Shown here in pieces: positions 13,850-21,446 of a stretch of 22,545 nucleotides of DNA. Below the pieces are notes generated by a model that did no database searches, was not told where the DNA came from, and worked only from the letters and a program-made list of their open reading frames with translations. The stretch is from Methanothrix harundinacea (GTDB lineage Archaea > Halobacteriota > Methanosarcinia > Methanotrichales > Methanotrichaceae). How positions within the stretch are numbered: the first letter of the stretch is position 1; every line of letters begins with the position of its first letter. A program made the position numbers and the translations under genes. The DNA lies in NCBI GenBank assembly GCA_002502785.1, contig DAQG01000029.1:1-22545 (forward strand), read 5' to 3'.

Positions 13850-16480
13850 ATGACCGTCCCGAAGAGAATTGGTAAGATTAGTTTTGGGCTCATCTCTCCA
13901 CAGGAGTTCCGGAGGATGAGCGTGGTGAAGATCATAACTGCAGATACCTACGACGACGACGGTTTCCCCATCGAGATGGGCCTGATGGACCCCAGGCTCG
14001 GGGTTATCGACCCCGGCCTGCGGTGCAGGAGCTGTGGCGGAAGGCCCGGCGAATGCCCCGGCCATTTCGGCCACATCGACCTGATAGCTCCCGTGATCCA
14101 CGTCGGATTTGCAAAACTCATAAGGAAGATCCTCCGCGGAATCTGCAAGGATTGCTCGAGGCTTATGCTCCTTGAGAACGAGAAGAGGATGTACCTCGAG
14201 CAGATCGAAACCCTCGTCCGGCTCGGCCAGACCACCGACGACATCGTGAACAAGGTCTTCGGCGAGGCCCGAAAGCACAAGGTCTGCCCCTACTGCGGCT
14301 CGCCTCAGCTCGAGATCAAGTTCGAGAGGCCTCTCGCTTACGTCGAAGACGGCCACAAGCTCACCCCGGCCGATATAAGGGATCGGTTCGAGAAGGTCCC
14401 CGACGACGACATCAAGGTGATGGGGATGAACCCGGATACGGCCCGGCCCGAGTGGATGCTTCTTACAGTCCTTCCCGTGCCTCCGGTTACGATGAGGCCC
14501 TCGATCACTCTTGAGAGTGGCCAGAGGAGCGAGGACGACCTCACCCACAAACTTGTGGATATAATCAGAATTAACCAGCGATTCCAGGAGAACAGGGAGG
14601 CTGGAGCACCCCAATTGATCATCGAGGACCTCTGGGAGCTTCTCCAGTACCACATCACGACGTTCCTCGACAACACCGTATCAGGGGTTCCCCCTGCCCG
14701 CCACAGGAGCGGCCGGCCCCTCAAGACCCTATCTCAGAGGCTGAAGGGTAAAGAAGGACGGTTCAGAGGAAGCCTATCAGGCAAGAGAGTGAACTTCAGC
14801 GCCAGGACCGTGATCTCGCCAGACCCGAACCTCAGCATAAACGAGGTCGGCGTCCCGATGGAGATCGCCATGGAGCTCTCAGTGCCCCTGGTCGTTAACT
14901 CGAGGAACATCGAGGTGATGCGAGACTTCGTGAGAAGGGGGTCAGACAAACACCCGGGCGTAAACTACGTCACAAGGGCCGACGGGAGAAGGGTCAAGAT
15001 CACCGACAGGAACTGCGAAGAGGTGGCCGAACAGCTCGAACTCGGATGGAAGATCGACCGGCAACTGATGGACGGGGACATAGTCCTCTTCAACCGGCAG
15101 CCCTCTCTTCACAGGATGTCGATCATGTCCCACAAGGTGATCGTCATGCCGTACAAGACCTTCAGGCTGAACCCGGCGGTCTGTCCTCCCTACAACGCCG
15201 ACTTCGATGGGGACGAGATGAACATGCACGTACCCCAGACCGAAGAGGCGAGGGCCGAGGCAGAGATACTGATGAGGGTCCAGGAGAACATCCTCTCGCC
15301 AAGGTTCGGCGGCCCCATCATCGGCGGCATTCACGACTACGTCACCGGAAACTTCCTCCTAACTCACGGCGACCGAAGGATAAACCGGCTGGAGGTTATG
15401 GAGATATTCAAGAAGCTCCCTCACCTGGAGCTTCCCGACCCGCGGGGATATGGCGAAGATGGGGAGCCCTACTGGACGGGGAAGCAAATGTTCAGCCTCA
15501 CCCTCCCCAAAGGCCTGAACCTCGACTTCAAGGCATCCTTCTGCAAGAACTGCGATCAGTGCAAGAAGAAGGAGTGTGATGACGACGCTTACATCGTCAT
15601 CCGCGACGGGGAGATCGAGAGCGGCACCATCGATGCCGCGGCAGTGGGGGCTTTCAAGGGCAAGATCACCGACAGAGTGATCAAGGAGTACGGTCCGACG
15701 GTCGGCGCAGGCTTCATCGACGGGATGACTCAGATGGCGATCCGGGGGATAATGCTCGCTGGGTTCAGTTTCGGAATAGACGATGAGGACATCCCGAAAG
15801 AAGCGGTGGACCAGATCCAGGACGTTCTGAACTCCGCCAGGGAGAACGTGACGAAGCTCATCGAGGCTTACGAGGCGGGGGAGCTTGAGCCCCTGCCCGG
15901 AAGGACCCTGGACGAGACCCTGGAGATGCGGATAATGCAGACTCTAGGAAAGGCCAGGGACAGCACCGGCACCATCGCTGGCAGGTACCTGGGCCTCGAC
16001 AACAGCGGCGTGGTCATGGCCGTCAGCGGAGCTCGAGGGTCGATGCTCAACCTGACCCAGATGGCGGCCTGCGTCGGTCAGCAGTCCGTTCGAGGCGAGC
16101 GGATTCGGCGAGGTTACGAAGGACGAACCCTACCCCATTTCAGAAGGGGGGACCTTGGAGCCGAAGCTCACGGATTCGTCCAGTCCAGCTACAAGGGAGG
16201 GCTCAACCCCACCGAGTTCTTCTTCCACGCGATAGGTGGGAGAGAGGGGCTAGTCGATACCGCCATCAGGACGTCCCAGAGCGGCTACCTCCAGAGGAGG
16301 CTGATCAACGCCCTCCAGGATCTGGAGGTCCAGTACGACGGGACCGTCAAGGAGACGAGGGGCATAATCGTCCAGTTCAACTACGGTGAGGACGGTGTAG
16401 ACGCCTCGAAGAGAGACTACGCAAGCCCTGAGAACGTTCACCGGATAGTCCAGAGGGTGCTGAGAAAGGAGGGTGCATGA
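13850..16480 (+). CDS. rpoA1: DNA-directed RNA polymerase subunit A'
   Basis: An 876-residue A' subunit, the N-terminal two-thirds of the largest subunit, including clamp, active site and bridge helix. The catalytic motif NADFDGDEMN, whose three aspartates bind the Mg ion, is near residues 449-458. Zinc sites are seen at the N-terminus (CRSCGGRPGECPGHFGH) and in CKDCSRL with CPYCGS. GSMLNLTQMAACVGQQSVRG followed by GFVQSSYKGGLNPTEFFFHA marks the funnel and bridge helix. Four cysteines near 565-576 (CKNCDQCKKKEC) form a further possible metal site. The stop overlaps the rpoA2 ATG by 4 nt. No intein is present. Confidence 0.97.
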   Translation: MTVPKRIGKISFGLISPQEFRRMSVVKIITADTYDDDGFPIEMGLMDPRLGVIDPGLRCRSCGGRPGECPGHFGHIDLIAPVIHVGFAKLIRKILRGICKDCSRLMLLENEKRMYLEQIETLVRLGQTTDDIVNKVFGEARKHKVCPYCGSPQLEIKFERPLAYVEDGHKLTPADIRDRFEKVPDDDIKVMGMNPDTARPEWMLLTVLPVPPVTMRPSITLESGQRSEDDLTHKLVDIIRINQRFQENREAGAPQLIIEDLWELLQYHITTFLDNTVSGVPPARHRSGRPLKTLSQRLKGKEGRFRGSLSGKRVNFSARTVISPDPNLSINEVGVPMEIAMELSVPLVVNSRNIEVMRDFVRRGSDKHPGVNYVTRADGRRVKITDRNCEEVAEQLELGWKIDRQLMDGDIVLFNRQPSLHRMSIMSHKVIVMPYKTFRLNPAVCPPYNADFDGDEMNMHVPQTEEARAEAEILMRVQENILSPRFGGPIIGGIHDYVTGNFLLTHGDRRINRLEVMEIFKKLPHLELPDPRGYGEDGEPYWTGKQMFSLTLPKGLNLDFKASFCKNCDQCKKKECDDDAYIVIRDGEIESGTIDAAAVGAFKGKITDRVIKEYGPTVGAGFIDGMTQMAIRGIMLAGFSFGIDDEDIPKEAVDQIQDVLNSARENVTKLIEAYEAGELEPLPGRTLDETLEMRIMQTLGKARDSTGTIAGRYLGLDNSGVVMAVSGARGSMLNLTQMAACVGQQSVRGERIRRGYEGRTLPHFRRGDLGAEAHGFVQSSYKGGLNPTEFFFHAIGGREGLVDTAIRTSQSGYLQRRLINALQDLEVQYDGTVKETRGIIVQFNYGEDGVDASKRDYASPENVHRIVQRVLRKEGA

Positions 16481-17619
16481 GCCTATCGGAAAAGGAGGTC
16501 CTCAAAAAGGTCGAAGGGCTCCCGTTGCCGCTGAACATAAAAAAATCCCTCGGCGACGAGCTGAAAGAGGTCGAGATAAACGAAGAGGAGTTCCAGGAGA
16601 TAGCAGGCCTGGTGGTGGCCGATTACGAGAGGTCCAAGGTCGAGCCATGCGAGGCGGTGGGGGTCGTCGCGGCCCAGTCGATCGGCGAGCCCGGCACCCA
16701 GATGACCATGAGAACTTTCCACTATGCTGGGGTCGCTGAGATCAACGTCACCCTCGGCCTTCCGAGGCTCATAGAGATCGTGGACGCGCGAAAGATCCCG
16801 AGCACACCCACCATGACGGTCCGCCTGGAGAAGGATTACGCCCTTGACCGGGACATCGCGAGGGAAGTTGCCTGGAGCATCGAGTCTACCAACATACTCC
16901 ATCTCGGATCGATAGCTACGGACCTGGCGGAGATGAACGTGGTGATCGAGCTGAACGAGGACGCCCTGATTCAGCGAAAGATCACCGCTGAAGAGGTGGC
17001 ACAGAGGCTCGAAGAGGGGACAAAGCTAAAGCTCTCGGCAGATCAGCATGGAAACCAGATCATATTGACGCCGCCCGAGCCCTCCTACAGAGATCTTTTG
17101 CAGCTCGTCGAAAAGATCAAGACGATCTCTCTCAAAGGGATCGAGGGCATAAACAGGGTCGTGATCAGGAAGGAGGGCGGCGAGTACGTCCTCTACACCG
17201 AGGGTTCGGCCTTGAAGGAAGTCATCCAGTTCGAGGGGGTCGACCCCACCAGGACGAAAACAAATAATATAACTGAGATCGGCGATGTCCTGGGAATAGA
17301 GGCGGCTCGAAACGCCATAATAAACGAGGCCACCGACACGTTGCGAGAACAGGGTCTGTCCGTCGACGTGAGGCACATCATGCTGGTGGCCGACATCATG
17401 ACCTGCGACGGCGAGGTCAAGCAGATAGGGCGCCACGGAGTCTCAGGAGAGAAGGCCAGCGTCCTTGCGAGAGCCGCCTTCGAGGTCACCGTCAACCACA
17501 TACTAGACGCCGCAGTTCGCGGAGAAGTGGACGATCTCAGGGGCGTAACTGAGAACGTCATTGTAGGTCAGCCGATACAGCTGGGAACGGGCGATGTTCA
17601 ATTAGTCGAAAAACGATGA
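16477..17619 (+). CDS. rpoA2: DNA-directed RNA polymerase subunit A''
   Basis: A 380-residue A'' subunit, the C-terminal third of the largest subunit. VGVVAAQSIGEPGTQMTMRT then FHYAGVAEINVTLGLPRL is the trigger loop and following helix. The jaw follows, then GIEAARNAIINEA and the C-terminal clamp segment HIMLVADIMTCDGEVKQIGRHG. It pairs with A' to complete the active centre. The ATG at 16477 overlaps the rpoA1 stop (ATGA). The stop is 6-9 nt from the rpl30e start. Confidence 0.96.
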   Translation: MSLSEKEVLKKVEGLPLPLNIKKSLGDELKEVEINEEEFQEIAGLVVADYERSKVEPCEAVGVVAAQSIGEPGTQMTMRTFHYAGVAEINVTLGLPRLIEIVDARKIPSTPTMTVRLEKDYALDRDIAREVAWSIESTNILHLGSIATDLAEMNVVIELNEDALIQRKITAEEVAQRLEEGTKLKLSADQHGNQIILTPPEPSYRDLLQLVEKIKTISLKGIEGINRVVIRKEGGEYVLYTEGSALKEVIQFEGVDPTRTKTNNITEIGDVLGIEAARNAIINEATDTLREQGLSVDVRHIMLVADIMTCDGEVKQIGRHGVSGEKASVLARAAFEVTVNHILDAAVRGEVDDLRGVTENVIVGQPIQLGTGDVQLVEKR

Positions 17620-17628
17620 GGTAAAATG

Positions 17629-17940
17629 ATGATAAACATTGATAGAGCGCTCAGAAGTTCGATCAGAACCGGTAAAGTTGTTCTTGGCTCAAATCTAACC
17701 GTGGAAGCAGGGGCCAGCGGGCAGGCTAAGCTGGTTATCAACGCCATTGACTGTCCGGAGGAGGTGACCGGGGTGCTGAAGGAGGTCGACGTGCCGGTCT
17801 ACAATTATTCGGGCAGGGGAAAGGATCTAGGCTCCGCCTGCGGAAAACCCTTCTCGGTGGCGGCTCTGGCGGTAATAGAACCTGGCGACTCTGAGATAAT
17901 GGCGCTTCTGAGGGAGATCAGGGGTATTGAGGATGAGTGA
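17629..17940 (+). CDS. rpl30e: Ribosomal protein eL30
   Basis: A 103-residue archaeal and eukaryotic-type large-subunit protein of the L7Ae/L30e family. INIDRALRSSIRTGKVVLGS at the start, AKLVINAIDCPEE in the middle and GKDLGSACGKPFSVAALAVIEPGDS near the end are typical. Two ATGs are adjacent, at 17626 and 17629; the second has better spacing (6 nt) from GAGGT. In many Euryarchaeota this gene lies between rpoA2 and nusA, exactly as here. Its stop overlaps the nusA start region by 8 nt. Confidence 0.93.
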   Translation: MINIDRALRSSIRTGKVVLGSNLTVEAGASGQAKLVINAIDCPEEVTGVLKEVDVPVYNYSGRGKDLGSACGKPFSVAALAVIEPGDSEIMALLREIRGIEDE

Positions 17941-18364
17941 GTTCAAGCTTACTACCGAAGGGATAAGGTACATCGCCCTCTTCGAAAGCTTGACTGGTGG
18001 CGTGGCCAGAGACTGCATCATCGACGATGAGAACGATCGGATAATATTCGTCATTAAGAAGGGAGACATGGGCGCTGCCATAGGTAGAAAGGGCAGCAAC
18101 ATCAACAGGGTGAAGAAGTCGATAGGCAAGCAGATCGAGATCGTGGAACACAGCGACGACGTCAAGGAGTTCCTGGAGAACGTCTTCCAGCCGGCCTCGA
18201 TAAAGAACGTGACGATTGTCACGAAAAACAATAAGCGATTGGCTTATGTAGAAGTAGCAAATAGGGACAAGGGCATCGCCATAGGACGGGATGGCCGTAA
18301 CATATTAAAAGCCAAGATGCTCTCTTCGAGGCATCACGGCGTAGACGACATCATAATCCAGTAA
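17933..18364 (+). CDS. nusA: NusA-like transcription termination/antitermination factor (KH domains)
   Basis: A 143-residue archaeal NusA, which consists of two KH RNA-binding domains and lacks the bacterial N-terminal polymerase-binding and S1 domains. Both KH loops are visible: GAAIGRKGSNINRVKKSIGK near residues 46-65 and GIAIGRDGRNILKAKML near 113-129. The ATG at 17933 lies inside the end of rpl30e (ATGAGTGA); an in-frame TTG at 17927 is less likely. It is located between polymerase and ribosomal genes as in other archaea, consistent with a role in elongation or rRNA transcription. Confidence 0.93.
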   Translation: MSEFKLTTEGIRYIALFESLTGGVARDCIIDDENDRIIFVIKKGDMGAAIGRKGSNINRVKKSIGKQIEIVEHSDDVKEFLENVFQPASIKNVTIVTKNNKRLAYVEVANRDKGIAIGRDGRNILKAKMLSSRHHGVDDIIIQ

Positions 18365-18451
18365 AAATAACCCGGCGCCCGAGCTCCAATCGGCTTTGAG
18401 GTCGGCGGGCCAACCGTTGGCGATGGACATAGCATTCAACTAGGTGAAATA

Positions 18452-18880
18452 ATGGGAAAGGGAATGTACGCGGCCAGGAAACTGGAGAGTGACCGCAAAA
18501 GCTTCCGGTGGAGAGATATGGATTACAGCCGGAGGGCACTGAAGCTGAACGTGAAGGCGGACCCCCTGGGTGGCGCGCCGCGGGCCAGAGGCATAGTTCT
18601 GGAGAAGGTCGGCGTCGAGGCGAAACAGCCGAACTCCGCCATCAGGAAGTGCGTCCGAATACAGCTCATCAAGAACGGAAGACAGGTTACCGCCTTCTGC
18701 CCAGGAGACGGAGCCATCGGGTTCATAGACGAGCACGACGAAGTCGTGGTGGAGAGGATCGGCGGCAGGATGGGCGGAGCCAAGGGTGATATACCCGGCG
18801 TCAGGTTCCAGGTAGTAGCCGTGAACAACGTCTCTTTGAGGGAGATGGTCATCGGCCGGAAGGAGAAGCCCGTAAGGTGA
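18452..18880 (+). CDS. rps12: Ribosomal protein uS12
   Basis: A 142-residue small-subunit decoding-centre protein of the archaeal form. KQPNSAIRKCVRIQLIKNG carries the signature, and GRMGGAKGDIPGVRF corresponds to the second conserved loop. The ATG at 18452 has GGTGA 5 nt upstream. It follows nusA after an 87-nt spacer in which I see no promoter, and precedes rps7 by 4 nt. Confidence 0.96.
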   Translation: MGKGMYAARKLESDRKSFRWRDMDYSRRALKLNVKADPLGGAPRARGIVLEKVGVEAKQPNSAIRKCVRIQLIKNGRQVTAFCPGDGAIGFIDEHDEVVVERIGGRMGGAKGDIPGVRFQVVAVNNVSLREMVIGRKEKPVR

Positions 18881-18884
18881 TACT

Positions 18885-19448
18885 GTGAATGTGAAGATCT
18901 TCAACAAATGGGATCCAGAAGAGATCGAGATAACGGATCTCAGCATAAAGCGCTATTTTAACCTCCGTCCGATGGTCGTAATGAACACAGGCGGAAGGCA
19001 CGCAAGGCAGCAGTTCAAGAAGTCCGAGCAGCACATCGTTGAGCGGCTCATCAACAAGATGATGCAAACTGAGGTCAACACCGGCAAAAAGATGAAGACC
19101 TACAAGATCGTGGAAGAGGCCTTCGACATAATCAACCAGAGGACGAAGGAGAATCCCCTCACGGTCTTGGCGAAGGCGATATCCAACACCGGTCCCCGCG
19201 AAGAGGTCGTCCGTCTCAAATACGGTGGCATAACCGTGCCAAAGGCCGTAGATACCGCTCCCCAGAGGAGAGTGGACATGGCTTTGATGTTCATCACCAC
19301 CGGTGCCCAAAGGTCGGCCTTCAAGAGCAAGCGCTCGGCAGCAAGCTGTCTTGCCGACGAGATCATCGCCGCCTCGAAGGGAGACGTTCGAAGCTTCGCG
19401 ATGAACAGGAAAGACAGCGTAGAAAGAGTTGCCAAGGCAGCACGATAA
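18885..19448 (+). CDS. rps7: Ribosomal protein uS7
   Basis: A 187-residue small-subunit head protein, archaeal length. RPMVVMNTGGRHARQQF, HIVERLINKMM, then ENPLTVLAKAISNTGPREEV and TVPKAVDTAPQRRVDMAL are characteristic. The start is a GTG at 18885 with GGTGAT upstream; a second in-frame GTG lies two codons later. In most Euryarchaeota with this gene order, EF-2 and EF-1A follow; here the operon ends and the next gene is on the opposite strand. Confidence 0.96.
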   Translation: MNVKIFNKWDPEEIEITDLSIKRYFNLRPMVVMNTGGRHARQQFKKSEQHIVERLINKMMQTEVNTGKKMKTYKIVEEAFDIINQRTKENPLTVLAKAISNTGPREEVVRLKYGGITVPKAVDTAPQRRVDMALMFITTGAQRSAFKSKRSAASCLADEIIAASKGDVRSFAMNRKDSVERVAKAAR

Positions 19449-19457
19449 ACGATAAAC

Positions 19458-19521
19458 CGGGGACGAAGCGTTTCGCCTTCCGCGCAAACGTTTCAAAGCC
19501 CCGAACTCTATTTTCGTTTCT
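19458..19521 (+). terminator. Possible terminator after rps7
   Basis: CGGGG at 19458-19462 can pair with CCCCG at 19499-19503, enclosing a smaller CGTTT/AAACG stem, and the T-rich CTATTTTCGTTTC follows. The stem is interrupted and the T tract broken, so this is only a candidate. The rest of 19449-19655 holds no gene. Confidence 0.28.
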
Positions 19522-19655
19522 GCGCTCGACGGAGGTAAGGGTGTGCGTCCCATCTGGGCCACTCCCGCCTTCCGAGAAGAGTTTTACGTGGGAAGTTCAG
19601 CTTCCTGGCGGAATGGAGGGCTGCCAGATAGCCGTTCCATCACGAACTTCAGCGA

Positions 19656-20774
19656 TTATTTGAACCGCTTTACGACGGACTTGTCGATCCAGCTCTTAAA
19701 TGTATAGATGATCCTCTTGGGGATCGGGACGCAGAGGTCTCCGTAAATCCCGACGGCACAGCCGCATCCTGTCGAGATCAGGGCCACGGGGCTGTCGGTG
19801 CTCGCCCTTATCGAATAGGGTTTCAGATCCGTCCTCTTCGCGACTCTTGTCAGGTTCCTGGCAGTGTGTTTCGCCTGGATCTCAGCCTCCATCCCGGTCT
19901 TGGTGGCCAATTTCCCACCGATCTCAATCCAGGCGCAGTCCCCGATCGCGAAGACGTCATCCCGTCCCTGAACTCTCAGATACTGGTCGCATAGCAGCCA
20001 ACCGCTCTTCTTGGGCAGGTCGAGATTCTCTATCAGGGGGGCGGGCCTGATCCCTGCGGTCCAGATCGTCATGTCGCATTCAAGGGAGCTTCCATCGGTG
20101 AAGGCGACACCGGCTTCATCGATCGACTCGACCTGTTTGCGGGTTAAGACCTCCACACCCTTTCCCTTCAGGATCTTATCCATCAGGATGGAGGCGTTCT
20201 TGGAGAGGGTGGGCAGGAGCCTGTCCATCATCTCGATGACGTATATCGTGCAGTGCGTATACTCTGCCAAAAAGCAGGCGGTTTCTATGCCTGTTGGTCC
20301 CGACCCTATTATGGCGATCTTTTTGGGGCGATTCTTCTCGACGAACTTCCTCGCCCTCACAGTCTCTTCCAGGGTGTTGATCGAGAAAGTGTTTTCTGCG
20401 CCCTCGATCCCGAAGTAGTTCTGGACAGCTCCCGGGGCCAAAACCAGGATGTCGTAATCCAGATCGTTCTTTTCGCAAATTAATCTTTTATCGGCAAAGT
20501 CGACCTTCAATGCCCTGTCCTTTACGTGAACCACGTCCATCTTCTTGCAGAAGGGGTCGAGAGGGGCGGTCATATCCTCTATATCGATTCTTCCGCCCAG
20601 GTAGTCGGGGTAGAGGGCCTGGCACTCGATCCTGTCTTTGGGCTCGACGAGCACTAGGTCCAACCCCTCTTTGATGGAAGCGTTTCTCACCAGCTCCGCT
20701 CCGCCTATGCCGCCACCCACCACCACCACTCGCAAGAAATCGCTTCTTTGCAAATCCATCTGCTGCATCTTCAT
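19656..20774 (-). CDS. NDH-2-like FAD-dependent pyridine nucleotide oxidoreductase
   Basis: A 372-residue two-dinucleotide-fold flavoprotein. Residues 17-27 (VVVGGGIGGAE) bind FAD; 153-170 (IAIIGSGPTGIETACFLA) bind NAD(P)H; TAGIRP at 239-244 and DVFAIGDCAW at 273-282 complete the FAD site. The order and the C-terminal amphipathic, basic stretch (IIYTFKSWIDKSVVKRFK) resemble type II NADH dehydrogenases, which attach to the membrane this way. There is no redox-active CxxxxC or CxxC disulfide of the glutathione or thioredoxin reductase type; a GCGC at 337-340 is unexplained. The gene stands alone and is convergent with the ribosomal operon. The physiological acceptor, a quinone-like carrier, methanophenazine or another, cannot be read from sequence. 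Confidence 0.8.
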   Translation of the reverse strand: MKMQQMDLQRSDFLRVVVVGGGIGGAELVRNASIKEGLDLVLVEPKDRIECQALYPDYLGGRIDIEDMTAPLDPFCKKMDVVHVKDRALKVDFADKRLICEKNDLDYDILVLAPGAVQNYFGIEGAENTFSINTLEETVRARKFVEKNRPKKIAIIGSGPTGIETACFLAEYTHCTIYVIEMMDRLLPTLSKNASILMDKILKGKGVEVLTRKQVESIDEAGVAFTDGSSLECDMTIWTAGIRPAPLIENLDLPKKSGWLLCDQYLRVQGRDDVFAIGDCAWIEIGGKLATKTGMEAEIQAKHTARNLTRVAKRTDLKPYSIRASTDSPVALISTGCGCAVGIYGDLCVPIPKRIIYTFKSWIDKSVVKRFK

Positions 20775-21385
20775 CTCTGACCCGAGTTTATCCTGCGGTC
20801 ATCCATCATAAGGTCTTCGATGAACAGATCGCGACCTGGAGCCGGTCTGATGGAGTGCCAAAGAAGTCTCACCAACGTCAGAACTCATTCGATCTGGACC
20901 ACCTCTGAGATTCTGAGGTCGACGCCCGAAATCCGCTATTTTCGGCGTCGCTTGCGCGAACCGGCCGCATCACCACAGTCCAGCTTACTTGGAAGGGATC
21001 AAGCCCCGGTTGGCGGAAGGGCGCATGCTCTACCCAGCGACGTTGGAGCCTCCGAGAAAGTTCAGAAGCGGTTGAAGGGGCTGGTGGAGATGGCCCTCGA
21101 TTCCAAAAGGCGCTTCACTCCTGCAACTCGCGATCCAAAGGTAATAGACTGGGCATTGTGGCACGTGCGGAAGGCGAAGGGCCGTATTGAGTTCGGCCTT
21201 TTGATGGGGTTTTTTGATATGACTAAGATAGGAGCTTACGGCCCAGGGCTGGGCAGAGTCTCAGTGGTGCAAGCGTCGTAGTCGGCAAGGTAATCTCGAA
21301 GGCGAACGCAATAAGTGAGTATATGGCGTCGAAAGTGCATTGCGATGGACGCGCATAAATTTTCCAGAGGATTGAGCGTAAATCC
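20775..21385. other. Gene-poor region without a convincing gene
   Basis: Upstream of two minus-strand genes, this stretch has no recognisable product. A plus-strand frame at 20820-21281 (153 codons) is open, and its last 60 codons look protein-like (RDPKVIDWALWHVRKAKG), but there is no ribosome binding site, no promoter and no family match; it may be chance or a decayed gene. A TTATGA near 20806-20811 on the minus strand could be a weak promoter for the flavoprotein gene. AAAATTTATGCGCG at about 21346-21359, also minus, is a stronger TATA-like sequence but has no gene close behind it. Confidence 0.5.
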
Positions 21386-21418
21386 AAAAAAAGATCGGGA
21401 GGCGTCCGGAGTCTCCCG
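21386..21418 (-). terminator. Intrinsic-type terminator after the DJ-1 fusion gene
   Basis: Read on the minus strand, CGGGAG and CTCCCG form a 6-bp stem around an 11-nt loop (21396-21418), followed three bases later by seven T residues (21392-21386). It begins 28 nt after the stop codon at 21447. Hairpin plus T tract, or the T tract alone, is a plausible archaeal stop signal. Confidence 0.6.
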
Positions 21419-21446
21419 GCGCACAATTTCGTCGGAGGCAAGAGAT

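Noticed and set aside
10544..17619. Inteins in RNA polymerase genes
   Set aside because: All catalytic motifs (SRHGQKG, NADFDGDEMN, GEPGTQMTMRT) are uninterrupted and lengths are normal.
20820..21281. Plus-strand 153-codon frame as a real gene
   Set aside because: No ribosome binding site, no promoter, an Arg/Ser-rich N-terminal half typical of chance frames in GC-rich DNA, and no family recognised. Kept only as a note on the region.
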